Shown here: in pieces, positions 37,927-46,942 of the stretch
Layout: each line of letters begins with the position of its first letter
Position numbering within the stretch: the stretch's first letter is position 1
Assembly: GCF_021458635.1 (NCBI RefSeq)
Contig: NZ_JAIRDQ010000001.1
Coordinates: forward strand, 1,054,001-1,118,000
Origin: Bradyrhizobium monzae
GTDB lineage: Bacteria > Pseudomonadota > Alphaproteobacteria > Rhizobiales > Xanthobacteraceae
Length of the DNA: 64,000 nucleotides
Direction of reading: 5' to 3'
The notes under the pieces: generated by a model
Databases searched by the model: none
Told to the model about the DNA's origin: nothing
Seen by the model: only the letters and a program-made list of their open reading frames with translations
Made by a program: the position numbers and the translations under genes

Positions 37927-37960
37927 ATGATGCTCAGCGAAAAATGATACTCAGGGAAAA
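37927..37960. repeat. tandem 17-bp direct repeat
   Basis: AATGATGCTCAGCGAAA is followed at once by AATGATACTCAGGGAAA (two mismatches), in the divergent promoter region. It may be a paired regulator site or a slippage duplication. Confidence 0.4.
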
Positions 37961-38016
37961 ATGCCCGACGCGATTCATGGTCGGCTGCGCGTCCGAATTG
38001 CCTAGTGCGGCGCATG

Positions 38017-38045
38017 TTGACTTTCGTGCACGCCCTCCAAATACT
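38017..38045 (+). promoter_or_regulatory. candidate sigma-70 promoter
   Basis: TTGACT (38017-38022), a 17-base spacer and AATACT (38040-38045), 52 bases before the start codon of the binding-protein gene. Confidence 0.45.
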
Positions 38046-38097
38046 CGCCAAAAAACATAAGACCAGTCGCAAACGACGGTTCGGAGGGAGGGATAGG

Positions 38098-39408
38098 ATG
38101 CCGACTTCACGCAGGCAGCTGCTGAAGGGTACGGCGGCTGCTGCCGCCACACTCAGCCTCGATTGGACCCGGGCCCAGGCGCAAGCCGAGAATTTGCGCA
38201 TCGGCCTGATCTACGATCTCACCGGACCGTTCGCCGCGGGCGGCTCGGTCGCCTCCTCGGTCGGTGCGCAGATCGCCATCGATCTCGTCAACGAGAAGGG
38301 CGGCATTGGCGGCAAGACCAGGATCGTGCCCGTCCCCGCCGACTCCCAGAGCAAGGCCGACGTTGCCATCAACGAGGCCGAGCGCCTGATCAGCCAGGAA
38401 AAGATCGACATCATCAACGGCGTCTACTCCAGCGCGCATGCCGTGCCGATGGCGGCGAAGGTCGAGCAGCAGAAGAAGATCCTCTGGATCACGACCGCGG
38501 TGTCGACCGCCGTGTTCAAGGACAAGAACCTGCAATATGTGTTTCGCGCGCAGATCCACTCGGATCAGTACGGCCAGGCCTTTGCCGGCTTCATCGCCGA
38601 GCACGCGAAAGCGAAACTCGGCATGGACCCCAAGGAGGTCAAGGTCGCGCTGATCCATGAGGACGGCCCCTACGGCGTCGGTGTCGCCGCGGCCGACGAG
38701 GCCTATGCCAAGGAGGCCGGCATCCAGGTGGTGCTGCGCGAGGGCTATTCGGCCTCGGCGCCCGATCTCTCGGTGCTCGTCACCAAACTCAAGCGCGCCA
38801 AGGTCGATGTGATCTCGCACGCCGGCTACAATCCCGACATCACCCTGTTCCTGCGCCAGGCACGCGAGAGCGGATTGCGTTTCAAGATGCTGTTCGGAGC
38901 CGGCGCCGGCTACAGCCAACTCGACAAGCTGCGCACGACCTTCGGCGCCGACATCGACAATTTCTGCAACATCGATCCGGTGCCGGCACAACTGCTCGAT
39001 CCGTCGAAGCTCGCGCCCGGCATGGGCGATCTGATCAAGACCATGGTCACGCGCTACCAGGCCAAGACCGGCGCCACCGACGTGCCGCCGCACTGTTCGA
39101 TGGGCTTCAACCAGACCTGGGTGCTGCTCAACAACGTACTGCCGGTGGCGAAAGAGAAATACGGCAGCTTCGAGCCGGAGGCCATTCGCAAGGCCGCGCT
39201 CGACGTCGACATCCCCGCAGGCGGCACCATCCAGGGCTACGGCGTGAAGTTCTTCCCGCCGGGCACGCCGCTCTCCGGCCAGAACGAACGCTCGACGCCG
39301 GTGGTGATGCAGAACGCGGGCGAGCATATCTCTGTGGTGTGGCCGACCAACATCCGCACCCAGGATCCGGTGTTTCCGCTGCCGAAGGGCTCGACTTACG
39401 GGACGTAG
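38098..39408 (+). CDS. Tat-exported ABC solute-binding protein (branched-chain amino acid type)
   Basis: 436 residues from ATG 38098, with GGAGGG upstream. The leader SRRQLLKGTAAAAATLSLD is a twin-arginine signal. The mature protein has LRIGLIYDLTGPFAAGG, AIDLVNEKGGIGGKT and a second lobe with VDVISHAGYNPDITLFLRQAR, which match Leu/Ile/Val-type binding proteins. It is alone, with no permease or ATPase behind it, so it must use another transporter, possibly the one at 26713-29997. Confidence 0.88.
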   Translation: MPTSRRQLLKGTAAAAATLSLDWTRAQAQAENLRIGLIYDLTGPFAAGGSVASSVGAQIAIDLVNEKGGIGGKTRIVPVPADSQSKADVAINEAERLISQEKIDIINGVYSSAHAVPMAAKVEQQKKILWITTAVSTAVFKDKNLQYVFRAQIHSDQYGQAFAGFIAEHAKAKLGMDPKEVKVALIHEDGPYGVGVAAADEAYAKEAGIQVVLREGYSASAPDLSVLVTKLKRAKVDVISHAGYNPDITLFLRQARESGLRFKMLFGAGAGYSQLDKLRTTFGADIDNFCNIDPVPAQLLDPSKLAPGMGDLIKTMVTRYQAKTGATDVPPHCSMGFNQTWVLLNNVLPVAKEKYGSFEPEAIRKAALDVDIPAGGTIQGYGVKFFPPGTPLSGQNERSTPVVMQNAGEHISVVWPTNIRTQDPVFPLPKGSTYGT

Positions 39409-39781
39409 CGATACAGTTCTCGGTGGATTGCTCCACCCTCCTCTGGAGGGGTAAGAGCGCGCGCCCACTACAACACCACCCGCCGCACTCACGCCGTTGT
39501 AGCCGGCGCTGTCTGCAGCCAGCGGTTATTGTTTTCGCGCTGTAGTTGGATTTTTGACCACGCAGCAGCGCGCCCAGGTTGTGAGACGAAGTCTTCTTGA
39601 AACAGAAGCCTGCTATGCTGGGACTTTAATAATTGGTCCCACGCTCATTTTTATATGCAAGACGATCAACCAATCACGTTCCAATTTCGGGTTGACGTAT
39701 CGGCATAGCGGCTCGCATTCCGGAGCCATCCAGCGGGGAGCAGACATTCTCAGGAACTGAATTCCAGCGATGGGGGTGACA
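39409..39781. other. intergenic, no gene seen
   Basis: 373 bases, AT-richer than average. A short stem CCCTCC / GGAGGG at 39436-39450 may end the binding-protein transcript, and GGGAC / GTCCC flank an AT-rich loop near 39630. A promoter for the small genes at 39782 and 40014 is expected here. Confidence 0.4.
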
Positions 39782-39961
39782 ATGCCCGCCATATTCGAAT
39801 TACTCTACAAGGAATATTGCCGCGCTCGCCTTGCCGAGATGCGCAAGCAGCTTCTGCTCACGGGCAAACATCCAAAACTCGTCCTGCCGGATCATGATCC
39901 CGCCGACCCGGATAGGGTGGATCCGCAACACGATGCCGAATCGAAGCGCGCGCGGGAATAA
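39782..39961 (+). CDS. small hypothetical protein
   Basis: 59 residues from ATG 39782, with GGGGG upstream; an ATG at 39770 gives four more residues. The N-terminal helix FELLYKEYCRARLAEMRKQLLL is amphipathic and basic, and the tail is Asp/Arg-rich. It looks like short conserved hypothetical proteins of Bradyrhizobium, without known function. Confidence 0.45.
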   Translation: MPAIFELLYKEYCRARLAEMRKQLLLTGKHPKLVLPDHDPADPDRVDPQHDAESKRARE

Positions 39962-40013
39962 TCGCGCCACGGCAACAGTATCTTGGAAGGCAGTCCATTT
40001 TCAGGAGGCCACA

Positions 40014-40100
40014 TTGAATACGCCCGAATTCTATGCGGCGTCGATCGCCTGCTTCTCTTGCCTGACCATTGTCGTGATGATGGCCGTCGGAGCCTGGTAG
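40014..40100 (+). CDS. 28-aa membrane miniprotein with TTG start
   Basis: A perfect AGGAGG lies five bases before TTG 40014. The product has a short polar head (NTPEFYAAS) and one hydrophobic segment IACFSCLTIVVMMAVGAW ending at the stop, so it is a single-TM miniprotein. It follows the 59-aa gene by 52 bases. The strong ribosome site is the main evidence for translation. Confidence 0.45.
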   Translation: MNTPEFYAASIACFSCLTIVVMMAVGAW

Positions 40101-40133
40101 GCGACGAGATGATAGCAGCGAACGCGCATCGTC

Positions 40134-41303
40134 CTACAACATCACCCGCCGCCCCTCTTCCGCCGCCCAATAGCCGGCATAGTTCACCTTGATCGTCTCG
40201 TAGGCCAGCGCGAGGTCCGACAGCGGCTGGCGTCCCGTGGCGGCGCATTCCATGAAATCCTGGATCTCCTGGAGATAGCCGCGCGTCCATTCCTCCTCGA
40301 GGCAGACATATTGCCAACCGGTTTTGCGGTCGACCTTCTCCGTGATGTAGACCGGGGCGAGCTTCTCCTCGGAGGTCTGGTAGCTCATCAGATGCGTGTT
40401 GGGGGTGATGTTGGCGAACAGCGAGCCGCCGCTGGTGTAGGTCTCGATCAGATTGCGCACGCCGCCCATGATCATGTCGCCGGAGAACACGGTGGCCTTG
40501 GTGCCGTCTGAGAAAGTCGCCGTCAGCGTGCCCCAATCCTCGACATCGACCGGGTTGGCCTTGATGTAGGTCCGCTCCTCCGGCTTGAGGCCGGCCGTGA
40601 CGTTTCCGACATCGCCGGTGACGCTGGCGACCTTGATGGTCTCGCCGCGCGCCTTCGCCTCGACCTGCTTGAGATAGAGCACGGCTGAGAGCGGATGGCA
40701 GCCCATCCGGATCAGCGAGCCGCCGCCAGTCGTCGCCCATTGCGCGGCATGCGCCGCGTGCGAACCGGAATGACTCTCCTCGCCCTTCATGAACAGGATC
40801 TTGTCTTTCGTCGCCTTGAGGATCTCGGCCGTCTTGGTCACCGCCGGTGCGTAGATCCAGTCCTCGGCATACATGAAGAGCTTGCCGGTGCGCTCGATCG
40901 CGGCACGGGTGGCGTCCATCTCCTCCAGCACGCGTTCATACATCAGCGCCTTCGGCACGTGCTTGCCGATCGGCTCCCTGTCGCCGTTGCGGCCGAAATA
41001 GCCGGCAAACGGCTTTTCGCAGATGACGTGCTTGCCGGCCTGCATGCTGGCGACGATCATCTCGGCATGAAGATTTGGCGGCGTGCAGATGTCGATGACC
41101 TCGAGCGCGCGGTCGGCGATCAATTCCGCAAAACTGCGATAGACCCGCGGGATATTATGGCGGGCGGCAAATTCGACGACGTGATCGCCGCGCGCAGCGA
41201 CCGCCGCTACCTCGACGTCGACGCCGTAGACGCGCCGGAACGCATACATATGCAGCTCCGACACGAAGCCGCAGCCGACGAGTCCGACCCTGATTCTGGC
41301 CAT
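40134..41303 (-). CDS. Gfo/Idh/MocA family oxidoreductase
   Basis: 389 residues. The N-terminus RVGLVGCGFVSELHMYAFRRV is the NAD(P) Rossmann motif; ICTPPNLHAEM and VICEKPFAG near residue 95 give the conserved EKP Lys; GGGSLIRMGCHPLSAVLYL holds the catalytic His region. GGGGAGG precedes the ATG. It probably handles the sugar or polyol taken up by the nearby ABC systems. It is not a close copy of the family member at 3164. Confidence 0.88.
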   Translation of the reverse strand: MARIRVGLVGCGFVSELHMYAFRRVYGVDVEVAAVAARGDHVVEFAARHNIPRVYRSFAELIADRALEVIDICTPPNLHAEMIVASMQAGKHVICEKPFAGYFGRNGDREPIGKHVPKALMYERVLEEMDATRAAIERTGKLFMYAEDWIYAPAVTKTAEILKATKDKILFMKGEESHSGSHAAHAAQWATTGGGSLIRMGCHPLSAVLYLKQVEAKARGETIKVASVTGDVGNVTAGLKPEERTYIKANPVDVEDWGTLTATFSDGTKATVFSGDMIMGGVRNLIETYTSGGSLFANITPNTHLMSYQTSEEKLAPVYITEKVDRKTGWQYVCLEEEWTRGYLQEIQDFMECAATGRQPLSDLALAYETIKVNYAGYWAAEEGRRVML

Positions 41304-41350
41304 AACGCCCCTCCCCTTGCTTTGGGCGGCACTATAGCGCGCGGACGGAG

Positions 41351-41665
41351 CTATTCCACCGAGACCCGCACCACGCCGGCACTCATCATGCCGAGCGCGC
41401 GGGCGGCTGGCACGGAGAGATCGACGATGCGGCCGCGGATGAAGGGACCGCGATCATTGACGCGGCATTGGATGGAGCGTCCGCTGTAGGACACCTTGAG
41501 CACGCTGCCGAACGGACGCGTCCGGTGCGCGCAGGTCAGCTCGCCGCCTCTTCCGGCCTTCCCGTATCCATAATAAGAGGCAAGTCCGCTTTCGGCGTGG
41601 GCGATGGAAAATGCAGAAAGCGAGAAGGTGGTCAGGCACAATAATAGCGTCGGTTGCGCTCGCAC
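41351..41665 (-). CDS. RlpA-like double-psi beta-barrel lipotransglycosylase-type protein
   Basis: 104 residues from GTG 41665, which has GGAG upstream and is followed by a signal peptide (TLLLCLTTFSLSAFSIAHA); an ATG at 41743 would add an unlikely 26-residue head. The mature part ESGLASYYGYGKAGRGGELTCAHRTRPFGSVLKVSY and NDRGPFIRGRIVDLSVPAARAL is the RlpA barrel with the conserved Asp of NDRGPF. It has no SPOR domain. It would act on peptidoglycan in the periplasm. Confidence 0.82.
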   Translation of the reverse strand: MRAQPTLLLCLTTFSLSAFSIAHAESGLASYYGYGKAGRGGELTCAHRTRPFGSVLKVSYSGRSIQCRVNDRGPFIRGRIVDLSVPAARALGMMSAGVVRVSVE

Positions 41666-41768
41666 GGCTCCGCTCCGGGTTAGCCCTGCCCCGCGCTGCA
41701 ACGTCGCCCGGTTCCCGTTGGTTCCCGAAACACTGCCGGGCAACGCCCGGCAGTGCCATCACACATTG

Positions 41769-42614
41769 TTACTGTTTGTGAAAGACCAGCGTGCGCACCT
41801 CGATGCTCTCGCGCGGCGCGGTATCGGTCGGCGTGGTCGGATCGACGAAGGCGGTGTGCGGCCCGAAACGCGTACGGCCGTCGGTCGCCGAGTCATAGCA
41901 TTTGAGCAGCAGCGCCTCGTCCGCCGTCATCTCGGGGAAATAGAACCAGCGGTGGTTCGGATTGTATTTCACCGAATAGGTCTCGCCGCGACGGTTGGGA
42001 TAGATCAGGTCGGAGGCGACGAGATCGTCGGGTGACACCGTGGTGCCGTCGACCATCGCCAGCGGTGAATCGCGCAGGGGACCACGGATCGGCCGCCAGA
42101 GGTTGATCACCTGGACGCGGCCCTTGAGCAGCTCCTCGGCTTCATCAGGTACATGCTCGCGCACGCGGTTGGCGCCGGAGACGGCGGTCTGGTCGACATG
42201 CACACGCGTCGCAGGCTGGCGCGGACCGCCGTCGCGAATATCCGCGGCGCCCTCGACGCGCCTGCGCACGGTGTGGTCAAAGATGACGACGCGATCGGCT
42301 TTCAGCGTCGCCCGCAGGAAGGCCTCGACAGCGGGATAGTAGACGGCGCGGATTTCCTCTTCGTTGTAAAAGTCCTTGACCTGGTTCGGATGGCGCACCA
42401 GCGCAAAGCCCTCGCGATCGAGCGAGATATTGTTCGCGATCAGGCGCGCATCGAAGATCGGCACCTGATGCGGCTCAGGCAGTGACGTGCTTTTCGGCTC
42501 GCCCGGCGGCGGATCGAAGGCGTAGGTGCGTGGCTTGCCGGAAACCGGCGCGAGATAGTTGAGTTCAGCGGTGACGAAGGGAAGCGATTCGATTTTTGTT
42601 TCTTGCAGGCCCAT
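41769..42614 (-). CDS. CmcJ/NvfI family oxidoreductase
   Basis: 281 residues from ATG 42614, chosen for GGGAGA upstream; a longer frame to 42713 is not supported. Family features: RVHVDQT, a candidate metal-ligand His/Asp pair; VINLWRPIRGPLRDSPLAMVD; and HRWFYFPEMTADEALLLKCYDS, ending with GPHTAFVDPT and its second His. These resemble the CmcJ (cephem methoxylation) and AsaB/NvfI proteins of fungal and bacterial secondary metabolism, though the reaction in proteobacteria is not known. It is monocistronic. Confidence 0.75.
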   Translation of the reverse strand: MGLQETKIESLPFVTAELNYLAPVSGKPRTYAFDPPPGEPKSTSLPEPHQVPIFDARLIANNISLDREGFALVRHPNQVKDFYNEEEIRAVYYPAVEAFLRATLKADRVVIFDHTVRRRVEGAADIRDGGPRQPATRVHVDQTAVSGANRVREHVPDEAEELLKGRVQVINLWRPIRGPLRDSPLAMVDGTTVSPDDLVASDLIYPNRRGETYSVKYNPNHRWFYFPEMTADEALLLKCYDSATDGRTRFGPHTAFVDPTTPTDTAPRESIEVRTLVFHKQ

Positions 42615-42836
42615 GGCCGGTCTCCCGATGTGGTCGTCTTCATGATTTTTGATGGGTGGAGCGTGGCGCAAGAGTGGGGATGCAAATAGCAATGCGGGTG
42701 TTGCCGTCAGCATGAAATGCAGAAGGAACCTGTCGAGGAAGGCGACCGGGTTGGAATGCGTTCTATCCGGTTCACGGATGCTTGAGCTCCTTGTGAGGTC
42801 TCGTGCCCCGTGTCCGGGACACGGTTGCCGTGCGGA

Positions 42837-43932
42837 TCATTCCGCCGCGATCCCTCGCTGCTGGTCGCGCGCGGCGATCAGCTTGCGCGTCAGCGGGATC
42901 AGCTCGCGACCGTAGTCGATGGCATCCGGAAGCGGATCGAAGCCGCGGATCAGGAAGTGGCTGACGCCGAGGTCGTAATAGTCGGCGAAGACCTCGGCGA
43001 CCTGCTCGGGCGTGCCGACCAGCGCGGTGGTGTTGCTGTTGGCACCGGTGAGCTTTGCGATCTCGGTCCACAGCCGCTTGTCGATACGCGCGCCCTGGTC
43101 GGCCGCTGCCAGCAGCCGCTTGGCGCCCTCGGTCGCGTGATTGGGCCGGCGATAGCCGGTCTGATCCTGCAACTCGGTGGCACGCTCCAGGATCCCTTCG
43201 GCCTTCTGCCAGGCTTTTTCCTCGGTGTCGGCGAGGATCGGCCGCACCGACAGGCTGAAGCGCGGGCTCGGCCGCCCGTGCTTCGCGGCCGCCGCACGCA
43301 CGCGTGCCGTGACGTCGCGCACCTGCGCGTAGGATTCGCCCCACAGCGCAAAGGTGTCGGCGTGCTTGCCCGAAACCTCGATCGCGGCGTCCGAACCGCC
43401 GCCGACGAAAGTATAGATGCCGCCCTTCTGGAGCGGCTTCACCTGCGAAAAGCCGTTCTCGACGGTGTAATACTTGCCGCTGTAGTTGAACGGCTTCTCG
43501 CTGGTCCATTCCAGCCGCACGACGTCGAGGAATTCGCTGGTGCGGGCGTAGCGTTCGTCCTTGTCGTCGAGCGTGTTGCCGTCCTGCCTGAGCTCGATCG
43601 CGTTGCCGCCGGTGATGACGTGCAGCGAGACGCGGCCGTCGTAGAGCTGGTCCAGCGTGGCCAACTGGCGCGCCAGCAGCGTCGGCGCGGTGAAGCCCGG
43701 CCGCTGCGCGATCATCACCTTGAGATTCCTGGTGATGGTCAGCACGTGCTGGGCGATTTGCAGCGCATCCGGCGTGGTCGAATGGAACGCCAGCAGCGCG
43801 CGGTCGAACCCGGCAAGCTCATGCGCTCTCGCCACCGTCTCGATATAGTGCGGATCGAGCAACCGGCCCCTGGCGCACGATGGTCTCGGAAGCGTTGCTG
43901 TTTGCGATGAAGCCGATGAACTCGACCGACAT
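42837..43932 (-). pseudogene. LLM-class flavin-dependent monooxygenase (SsuD-like), frameshifted
   Basis: The start at ATG 43932 (GGGAG upstream) reads SVEFIGFIANSNASETIVRQG, the expected N-terminus, but one extra base near 43861-43870 throws the frame out and it stops after about 37 codons. The remaining 340 residues continue in the next frame from LLDPHYIETVARAHELAGFDRALLAFH. The span is one base longer than a 364-residue ORF. The barrel motifs (VMIAQRPGFTAPTLLARQLATLD and TGGNAIELRQDG) are intact. Such enzymes cleave alkanesulfonates or sulfones with FMNH2. The extra base falls by a GGGG run, so an assembly error is possible. Confidence 0.75.
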
Positions 43933-43959
43933 GATGGTCTCCCTGTTGTTGTCTGAAAG

Positions 43960-45132
43960 CTAGAGGCCCAATGCGGCGCGACCGAGGCTGGTGCGCGTCG
44001 CATCGTCCTGCGGCGTGTGCACGCGGCCGCACAGCACATCGCGATAATGCCGCTCCAGCGGATTGCTGCGGCTGAGGCCGTGATTGCCGGTCAGCGACAG
44101 GGCGTCCTCGACCACGGCGACGGCATTGTTGGTGACCGTCAGCTTGATGACGTTGGATTCGCCGGTGGAGAGATCGACACCATCGTCGAAATCGCGGGCA
44201 AACGTGTCGAGCAGCCGCGCATTGACTGCGAGCCTTGCCTCGATGGCACCGAGGATCTCCTGCGCGCGCGGCAAGGTTGCAAGCGGAGCGCCGAGACTGG
44301 CGGGAACGCGCTGCTTCAGGAACTGAACGAACCAGTCCCGTGCCGCACGGGCAATGCCGTCATAGATTGCAGCGACAAAGACGGTGTGCACCGTCGCCTG
44401 CGTCATGTCGCGCGCATTCCAATCCGCGGGCTTGCGGACATCGACTTCGGCATCGAGCGGGATCACGACATCGTCGAAGATGACGTCGTGGCTGCCGCTG
44501 GCGCGCAGGCCGTGATGATCCCAGGTCTCGACGATGCGCGTGCCCGGCAGGCCCGCGGGGACCAGGAACTGGCCGACGCGCGGTTCGGCCTCGTCGGTGC
44601 GCGCCCAGACCAGATACCATTTCAGGATCGGCGCGCCGGTCGAATAGATCTTGTGGCCGGAGAGGCGCCAGCCGGTCTCGGTACGGCGCGCGATCGTTGC
44701 CGGCAGGCCGCCACGCGCGGGCGAGCCGAGCTCGGGCTCGACACGCAAGGCGTTGACGAGCGCGATGCCTTCGACCGTTTCGCGCGCGAGCTTGCGCGAC
44801 AGCCGCAACGGCCAGGTCGGGCTCCGCGCCATCACCAGATGGTTGATGTAGTGCATCGACAGCACCAGCGCGGTCGACGGATCGGCCCTGCCGATGATGC
44901 CGAGAACACGCGCGGTGTATCGCGCGCCCGCGCCGGCCCCGCCGAGCGCGGCCGGCACCGTCAGCGACAGCAGGCCGGCTTCAGAAAGCTCGCGAAAATT
45001 CTCGAAGGGAAAGCTGCCGGTGCGGTCATGCTCGGCCGCGCGCGCGGCGAAGCCTGGCGCAAGCGCCTCGGCGCACGCGATGTAATCGGGCTCGCTATGG
45101 GCCACCCTTCCCTGAACTGCAGAAGTCACCAT
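43960..45132 (-). CDS. acyl-CoA dehydrogenase-like flavoprotein (SfnB-like)
   Basis: 390 residues with the three-domain acyl-CoA dehydrogenase fold: an N-terminal helical part with SEAGLLSLTVPAALGGAGAG, a beta domain with WRLSGHKIYSTGAP and DDVVIPLDAEV, and a C-terminal helical part with LSLTGNHGLSRSNPLERHYRDVLCGRVHTPQDD. The last run is typical of SfnB/DszC-like monooxygenases that need reduced flavin, rather than of true dehydrogenases. In context with a sulfonate-type monooxygenase and transporter, a role in sulfur acquisition is likely. Confidence 0.85.
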   Translation of the reverse strand: MVTSAVQGRVAHSEPDYIACAEALAPGFAARAAEHDRTGSFPFENFRELSEAGLLSLTVPAALGGAGAGARYTARVLGIIGRADPSTALVLSMHYINHLVMARSPTWPLRLSRKLARETVEGIALVNALRVEPELGSPARGGLPATIARRTETGWRLSGHKIYSTGAPILKWYLVWARTDEAEPRVGQFLVPAGLPGTRIVETWDHHGLRASGSHDVIFDDVVIPLDAEVDVRKPADWNARDMTQATVHTVFVAAIYDGIARAARDWFVQFLKQRVPASLGAPLATLPRAQEILGAIEARLAVNARLLDTFARDFDDGVDLSTGESNVIKLTVTNNAVAVVEDALSLTGNHGLSRSNPLERHYRDVLCGRVHTPQDDATRTSLGRAALGL

Positions 45133-45926
45133 GTCGCATCCAATCCCAGGAGGCCGAGAATCTGACGGCGCAGATCGGCCAGATACGGGTCGCCGCGATG
45201 ACGCGGATAGGGCCGGTCGACGCGGATGTCGGCTTTCACGCGCGCGGGACGCTCGCTGAAGACGACGACGCGGTTGGCGAGCACCAGCGCCTCTTCGGCA
45301 TCATGCGTGACGAGGAGCGTGGTGAAGCCCTTGCGCTGCCACAGCGACACCAGCTCGGCCTGCATGGTGATGCGGGTAAGCGAGTCGAGCTTGCCCAGCG
45401 GCTCGTCCAGGATCAGGATCTTGGGATCGTTGACCAGCGCACGGGCCAGCGCCACGCGTTGCGCCATGCCGCCGGAGAGCTGATGCGGATAAGCGGTGCG
45501 GAAGTCCGACAGCCCAACGAGATCCAGCGCGGCATCGACGCGATGCCGCTGGCTCGTCAAGATGCCCTGCGCCTCGAGCCCAAGCGCGACGTTGTCCCAG
45601 ACCGTGCGCCAGGGAAACAGCGTCGGGTCCTGGAACACGACGACGCGCGACGGATGTGGCCGGGTGATGCGGATTTCGTCCTCGCGCAGGCTTCCCGACT
45701 GGGGCTTGTCGAGGCCGGCGACGAGCCGCAGCAAGGTCGACTTGCCGCAGCCGGACGGGCCGAGCAGTGCCACGAACTCGCCAGGCTCGACGGCAATGCT
45801 GACCTCGGTGAGCACCGGCAACTCGGCGCCGTCGATGTCGAAGGCATGGCTGACCTGCTCGATGTCGAGCGCGGCGCCTGCAGCCGAATGCCCGGGAACT
45901 TCGGCCAATGCGGCTGCTGCTACCAT
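45126..45926 (-). CDS. ABC transporter ATP-binding protein (nitrate/sulfonate/taurine type)
   Basis: 266 residues from ATG 45926, which overlaps the permease stop by seven bases; longer upstream frames are antisense shadow. Walker A GPSGCGKST, Q-loop VVFQDPTLFPWRTVWDN (SsuB/TauB family wording), signature LSGGMAQRVALARAL, Walker B ILILDEPLGKLD, and the switch His in VTHDAEEAL. It powers the permease at 45920. Its own stop overlaps the following dehydrogenase gene start, so the operon runs SBP-permease-ATPase-dehydrogenase-monooxygenase. Confidence 0.93.
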   Translation of the reverse strand: MVAAAALAEVPGHSAAGAALDIEQVSHAFDIDGAELPVLTEVSIAVEPGEFVALLGPSGCGKSTLLRLVAGLDKPQSGSLREDEIRITRPHPSRVVVFQDPTLFPWRTVWDNVALGLEAQGILTSQRHRVDAALDLVGLSDFRTAYPHQLSGGMAQRVALARALVNDPKILILDEPLGKLDSLTRITMQAELVSLWQRKGFTTLLVTHDAEEALVLANRVVVFSERPARVKADIRVDRPYPRHRGDPYLADLRRQILGLLGLDATW

Positions 45927-46942
45927 TTCACGGTCCCCTTCTGCCAGACCAGCAGGCGGTCGCGGATCGCGAACAGCAGCGTGATCGCGCCGGAGCAGAG
46001 CAGCGACATCACGATCAGCGCCGCATACATGTTGGCATAGGCCGCCCAGCCCTGCGCCCATTGCAGGTACCAGCCGAGTCCGGCCTTGACGCCGATCATC
46101 TCGGCGACGACGAGCACGGCAAAGGACGCGCCGAGCCCCATGAACAGGCCGACGAAGACATGCGGGAGTGCAGCGGGAATCGCGACCTTCAGCACCAGGA
46201 AGGACGGCTTTGCGCCAAGCGTTCGGGCGACGTCGTAATAGGCCGTGCTGACGCTCGCGACGCCCGACCAGGTCAGCACCGTGACGGGGAAGCCCGTTGC
46301 CAGCGCGATCAGGAAGGTCGAAGCACTCCAGCTCGACGGAAAGGTGAAGAAGGCGATCGGCAGCCAGGCGGTCGCCGGCAGCGGACCGATGAAGCGCAGC
46401 ACCGGATGCACCCAATAGCCGACCGCACGCGACCAGCCGATCGAGACGCCGGTCAGGAAGCCGGCCGCGGCGCCGATGAGATAACCGCCGAGCTGAAGCC
46501 TGACCGAAGCGAACACGCTGTCGAGCAGTTTTGGCAGATCGTCCGTATAGACCTCGATGATCGATTGCGGCGGCGGGAAGAACGGCAGCGGCAGCCAGGC
46601 AAATTTGGCGGTCGCGACCTCCCACAAGGTCAGGAAAGCTCCGAGCGCAATGAGCCACGGCGCGCGCTGGCGCAAGGCCCGGCCGGCCGAGCCGAGATAG
46701 TCCGCGCTGACGGTCCCGAACAGGGCGACCGCGGCGATGACGAAGGCGGCAATGCCGAGCGAATGCGTACGCGACCAGTCACCGACATCCTCCCACCACA
46801 GGCAGGAGAGACCGAAGATCATCCAGGCGGCGCTCGCGAGGATGCCCGGGCCGGACTCGAGAAACCAATGCGCAAGCAGCGGCGCACGCGAGAGGCGCGG
46901 CGCGCCAGACGCGCGCCCGTCAGACAGAGAATACGTCGACAT
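45920..46942 (-). CDS. ABC transporter permease (sulfonate/taurine type)
   Basis: 340 residues from ATG 46942, which overlaps the binding-protein stop by 23 bases. This is larger than the usual 250-280: an extra N-terminal part adds two membrane segments (about residues 28-48 and 58-75) before the standard core. The core has LGGYLIGAAAGFLTGVSIGWSRA, then ARTLGAKPSFLVLKVAIPAALPHVFVGL, the EAA coupling loop. It moves the substrate with the ATPase at 45126. Confidence 0.9.
   Translation of the reverse strand: MSTYSLSDGRASGAPRLSRAPLLAHWFLESGPGILASAAWMIFGLSCLWWEDVGDWSRTHSLGIAAFVIAAVALFGTVSADYLGSAGRALRQRAPWLIALGAFLTLWEVATAKFAWLPLPFFPPPQSIIEVYTDDLPKLLDSVFASVRLQLGGYLIGAAAGFLTGVSIGWSRAVGYWVHPVLRFIGPLPATAWLPIAFFTFPSSWSASTFLIALATGFPVTVLTWSGVASVSTAYYDVARTLGAKPSFLVLKVAIPAALPHVFVGLFMGLGASFAVLVVAEMIGVKAGLGWYLQWAQGWAAYANMYAALIVMSLLCSGAITLLFAIRDRLLVWQKGTVKW

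Larger units (their letters stand above)
37622..38097. other. divergent promoter region
   Basis: 476 bases between the sugar ABC operon (leftward) and a Tat-exported binding protein (rightward). Overlapping frames here lack ribosome sites. It holds a near-identical 17-bp tandem pair at 37927-37960 and a sigma-70-like promoter at 38017-38045. Confidence 0.5.
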
